Source: Candidatus Dormiibacterota bacterium (GTDB taxonomy: Bacteria; Chloroflexota; Dormibacteria; Aeolococcales; Aeolococcaceae). From it: 15,113 bases of DNA. A program made the position numbers and the translations under genes. The DNA lies in contig PMYJ01000084.1 in assembly GCA_003170875.1 (NCBI GenBank), positions 5,924 through 21,036 on the forward strand. Direction: 5' to 3'. Each line of letters starts with the position of its first letter. The stretch's first letter is position 1. This document shows, one piece after another, positions 13,489 through 15,113 of the stretch. The notes beneath the pieces were generated by a model. It did not search any database. It saw only the letters and a program-made list of their open reading frames with translations, and was not told the DNA's origin.

Positions 13489-14261
13489 TGGCGGTGACCG
13501 TGCAGCGGCTGGACCTCGTCCTGGTGGAGCGCGGCATCGCCACCACGCGGGAGCGCGCCCAGGCGATGGTGGCCGCCGGCATGGTCGAGGTTGACGGTCA
13601 GCAGGCCCGGAGCGCCGCGCAGCGTGTGGGTGAGGCCGCCGAGCTGAGGATGGTGGGGGAGGGGAGCCCGTGGGCGAGCCGGGCCGGGGAGAAGCTGGTC
13701 GCCGCCCTCGACGCCTTCAGCGTCGACTGCCAGGGCCGGGTCTGCCTCGACGCCGGCGCCTCGACCGGGGGCTTCACCGATGTCCTGCTCTCCCGAGGAG
13801 CTGCGCGGGTCTACGCCGTCGATGTCGGCCACGGCCAGCTCCTCACCCGTGTGGCCGATGACCCCCGCGTCTCGATCCTTGACCGGACCAACCTCCGCTA
13901 CCTGGAGCAGCTGCCCGGCGAGGCTCCGACCCTGGTAACCCTCGACCTCTCCTTCATCTCGCTCCGGCTCGTCCTGCCCGCGGTGGCGCGCCTCGCACCG
14001 GGGGCCGAGGTGGTCGCCCTCTTCAAGCCCCAGTTCGAGCTGGGGCGCGACGCCGTCTCCCGGGGTGGGATCGTCCGGGACCTGGAGGCGGCGGAGGCCG
14101 GCGCCGCCGCCTTCCTGCGCTGGTGCGTGAGCGAGCTGGGGGCCTCGGAGACGGCGGGACCGATCCCGGCTCCGATCCGCGGCACCCGCGGCAACCAGGA
14201 GCTGCTGGTCCGCTTCCTGCTGGCCGTGACCCGGCCAGCAGGCGACCCTGGAGTGGAGTGA
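13488..14261 (+). CDS. tlyA: TlyA-family rRNA 2'-O-methyltransferase
   Basis: TlyA methylates the 2'-OH of 23S C1920 and, in mycobacteria, 16S C1409; its loss gives capreomycin resistance there. It is sometimes annotated as hemolysin A. 257 aa from ATG 13488. S4 RNA-binding domain (6-57, QRLDLVLVERGIATTRERAQ), the linker with SRAGEKL, then a FtsJ-like Rossmann domain: SAM motif DAGASTGGFTD (88-98), YAVDVGHGQL (109-118), DRTNLRYL, DLSFISL (153-159), FKPQFELGRDAV and GNQELL. Lys69, Asp153, Lys180 and Glu238 fit the K-D-K-E tetrad proposed for mycobacterial TlyA. The family YVSRGG reads WASRAG. It overlaps xseB and nadK by TGATG. xseB-tlyA-nadK-recN is a common order. Confidence 0.95.
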   Translation: MAVTVQRLDLVLVERGIATTRERAQAMVAAGMVEVDGQQARSAAQRVGEAAELRMVGEGSPWASRAGEKLVAALDAFSVDCQGRVCLDAGASTGGFTDVLLSRGAARVYAVDVGHGQLLTRVADDPRVSILDRTNLRYLEQLPGEAPTLVTLDLSFISLRLVLPAVARLAPGAEVVALFKPQFELGRDAVSRGGIVRDLEAAEAGAAAFLRWCVSELGASETAGPIPAPIRGTRGNQELLVRFLLAVTRPAGDPGVE

Positions 14262-15113
14262 TGAGCAGAGGTGCCATCGGTTTCCTTCTGCACCCGGGGG
14301 AGAGCCCCGACACCGTGACCGCCGCGGTGGAGGCTGCGGTCCGCTGCGGGTACCACACCTGGACGACCAAGGTTCGCCCGGTCGAGGACCTCGCCGAGCA
14401 CTCCGAGGGTACCGAGCTGCTCGTCACCATCGGCGGCGACGGGACGTTCCTCTTCGGGGCTCGGCTGGCCGCGCCCCGCGACATCCCCGTCCTCGGCGTC
14501 AACCGGGGCCGGCTCGGTTTCCTCACCGACATGGAGCTCGACCAGCTTCCGGCTGCCATCGAGGCGTTTGCCGATGGTCGGACCGTCCGGCAAAGGCGGA
14601 GCATGCTCGCGGCGGAGATCGTGCCGGGCGAGGAGGGCGGCCAGGACGGCGCCGGCGAGAGCCGCGTCCTGCTGGCGCTCAACGACATCGCCCTGAAGTC
14701 CCCGGAGGTTGTCCTGGTGCGCCTCCGGGTCGAGGCGGATCAGGAGCTCCTCGGCGAGTTCGACGCGGACGGGGTGGTCGTCTCCACCGCCACCGGTTCG
14801 ACCGGCTACTCGCTGAGCGCCGGAGGGCCGCCCATCGACCCCCGGGTGCGTGCCATCACGGTGGTCCCGCTCGCCCCGCACGCGGTCATCACCCGGCCCA
14901 TCGTGCTGCCCGAGGTCACCGTGGTGGAGGTGACCGTGATGCACGGTCGCATCCACGTGGCCGCCGACGGTCAGTACCAGGGCAACCTCATCGCCGGGGG
15001 CAGCGTGCGCATCGGTCCCGGGCCCGAGCTGACCGTCATTCGCTGCGCCGACTCCCCCTCGTTTCTCCGCCAGCTGCGGGACAAGGTCCATTTCGGTCTG
15101 CCGCTCAAGCCGG
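14261..15113 (+). CDS. nadK: NAD kinase (3' end cut by window)
   Basis: Phosphorylates NAD+ to NADP+, the source of NADPH used by enzymes such as AroE. The frame is open from ATG 14261 to the window end (284 codons), nearly the whole family length of about 290-300. Motifs: TIGGDGTFL (56-64, catalytic GGDGT), GVNRGRLGFLTD (79-90), LNDIALKSP (140-148, NAD-contacting ND), EFDADGVVVSTATGSTGYSL (166-185), SAGGPPIDP and PLAPHAVITRPIV. Between strands, residues about 121-135 are a Gly/Glu-rich insertion (PGEEGGQDGAGESR) that probably forms a loop. The start is TGATG with tlyA. recN usually follows nadK in such clusters and is expected just outside the window. Confidence 0.95.
   Translation, partial: MSRGAIGFLLHPGESPDTVTAAVEAAVRCGYHTWTTKVRPVEDLAEHSEGTELLVTIGGDGTFLFGARLAAPRDIPVLGVNRGRLGFLTDMELDQLPAAIEAFADGRTVRQRRSMLAAEIVPGEEGGQDGAGESRVLLALNDIALKSPEVVLVRLRVEADQELLGEFDADGVVVSTATGSTGYSLSAGGPPIDPRVRAITVVPLAPHAVITRPIVLPEVTVVEVTVMHGRIHVAADGQYQGNLIAGGSVRIGPGPELTVIRCADSPSFLRQLRDKVHFGLPLKP

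Noticed and set aside
1..15113. tRNA, rRNA, CRISPR arrays, insertion sequences, phage or attachment sites
   Set aside because: Looked for tRNA-like cloverleaf ends, regularly spaced repeats, transposase motifs and terminal inverted repeats; none seen. The gaps are all shorter than 202 nt.

Overview
The window is a very GC-rich, densely packed bacterial chromosome segment. Every supported gene lies on the + strand. The content is housekeeping genes in a conserved order plus a small accessory insert of envelope-type membrane proteins. The order ruvX-mltG-aroE-prepilin peptidase ... aroC-aroK/aroB-aroQ-efp-nusB is the layout known from Actinobacteria. The asp23-nusB-xseA-xseB-tlyA-nadK part matches the Firmicutes/Terrabacteria superoperon. 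Both together, with an aroK-aroB fusion and a Thermus-like EF-P loop, suggest a deep Terrabacteria lineage (an uncultured Dormibacterota/Chloroflexota/Actinobacteriota-like organism). That placement is inference; no rRNA is present to settle it.

Layout: (1) 1-2235, the 3' end of ruvX (RNase-H-fold pre-16S processing nuclease), mltG (endolytic murein transglycosylase) and aroE (shikimate dehydrogenase). (2) 2261-3624, a prepilin-peptidase-like A24 aspartic protease without the usual cysteine domain, then a membrane-anchored bacterial PH-domain protein. (3) 3692-6765, two overlapping paralogous multi-pass proteins resembling GT-C glycosyltransferases. (4) 6967-11521, a chain of genes with overlapping stop and start codons: aroC, aroKB fusion, aroQ, efp, an Asp23/Gls24-family gene and nusB. 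(5) 11522-11716, a regulatory gap with a LexA-type SOS box and a possible 21-codon leader ORF. (6) 11717-15113, xseA, xseB, tlyA and nadK (cut by the window end), again with overlapping codons.

How it fits together: aroE, aroC, aroKB and aroQ cover five of the seven shikimate-pathway activities (DHQ synthase, DHQ dehydratase, shikimate dehydrogenase, shikimate kinase, chorismate synthase). efp, nusB, ruvX and tlyA serve translation, rRNA transcription and rRNA maturation. mltG, the Asp23-like protein, the PH protein and the GT-C pair point to the envelope. xseA and xseB encode exonuclease VII; an SOS-like box at the head of their operon would tie it, and probably recN beyond the right edge, to DNA damage. 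The most interesting signals are the SOS box with leader ORF before xseA, an SSB-like C-terminal tip on XseB, the remodelled prepilin peptidase and the GT-C tandem pair.
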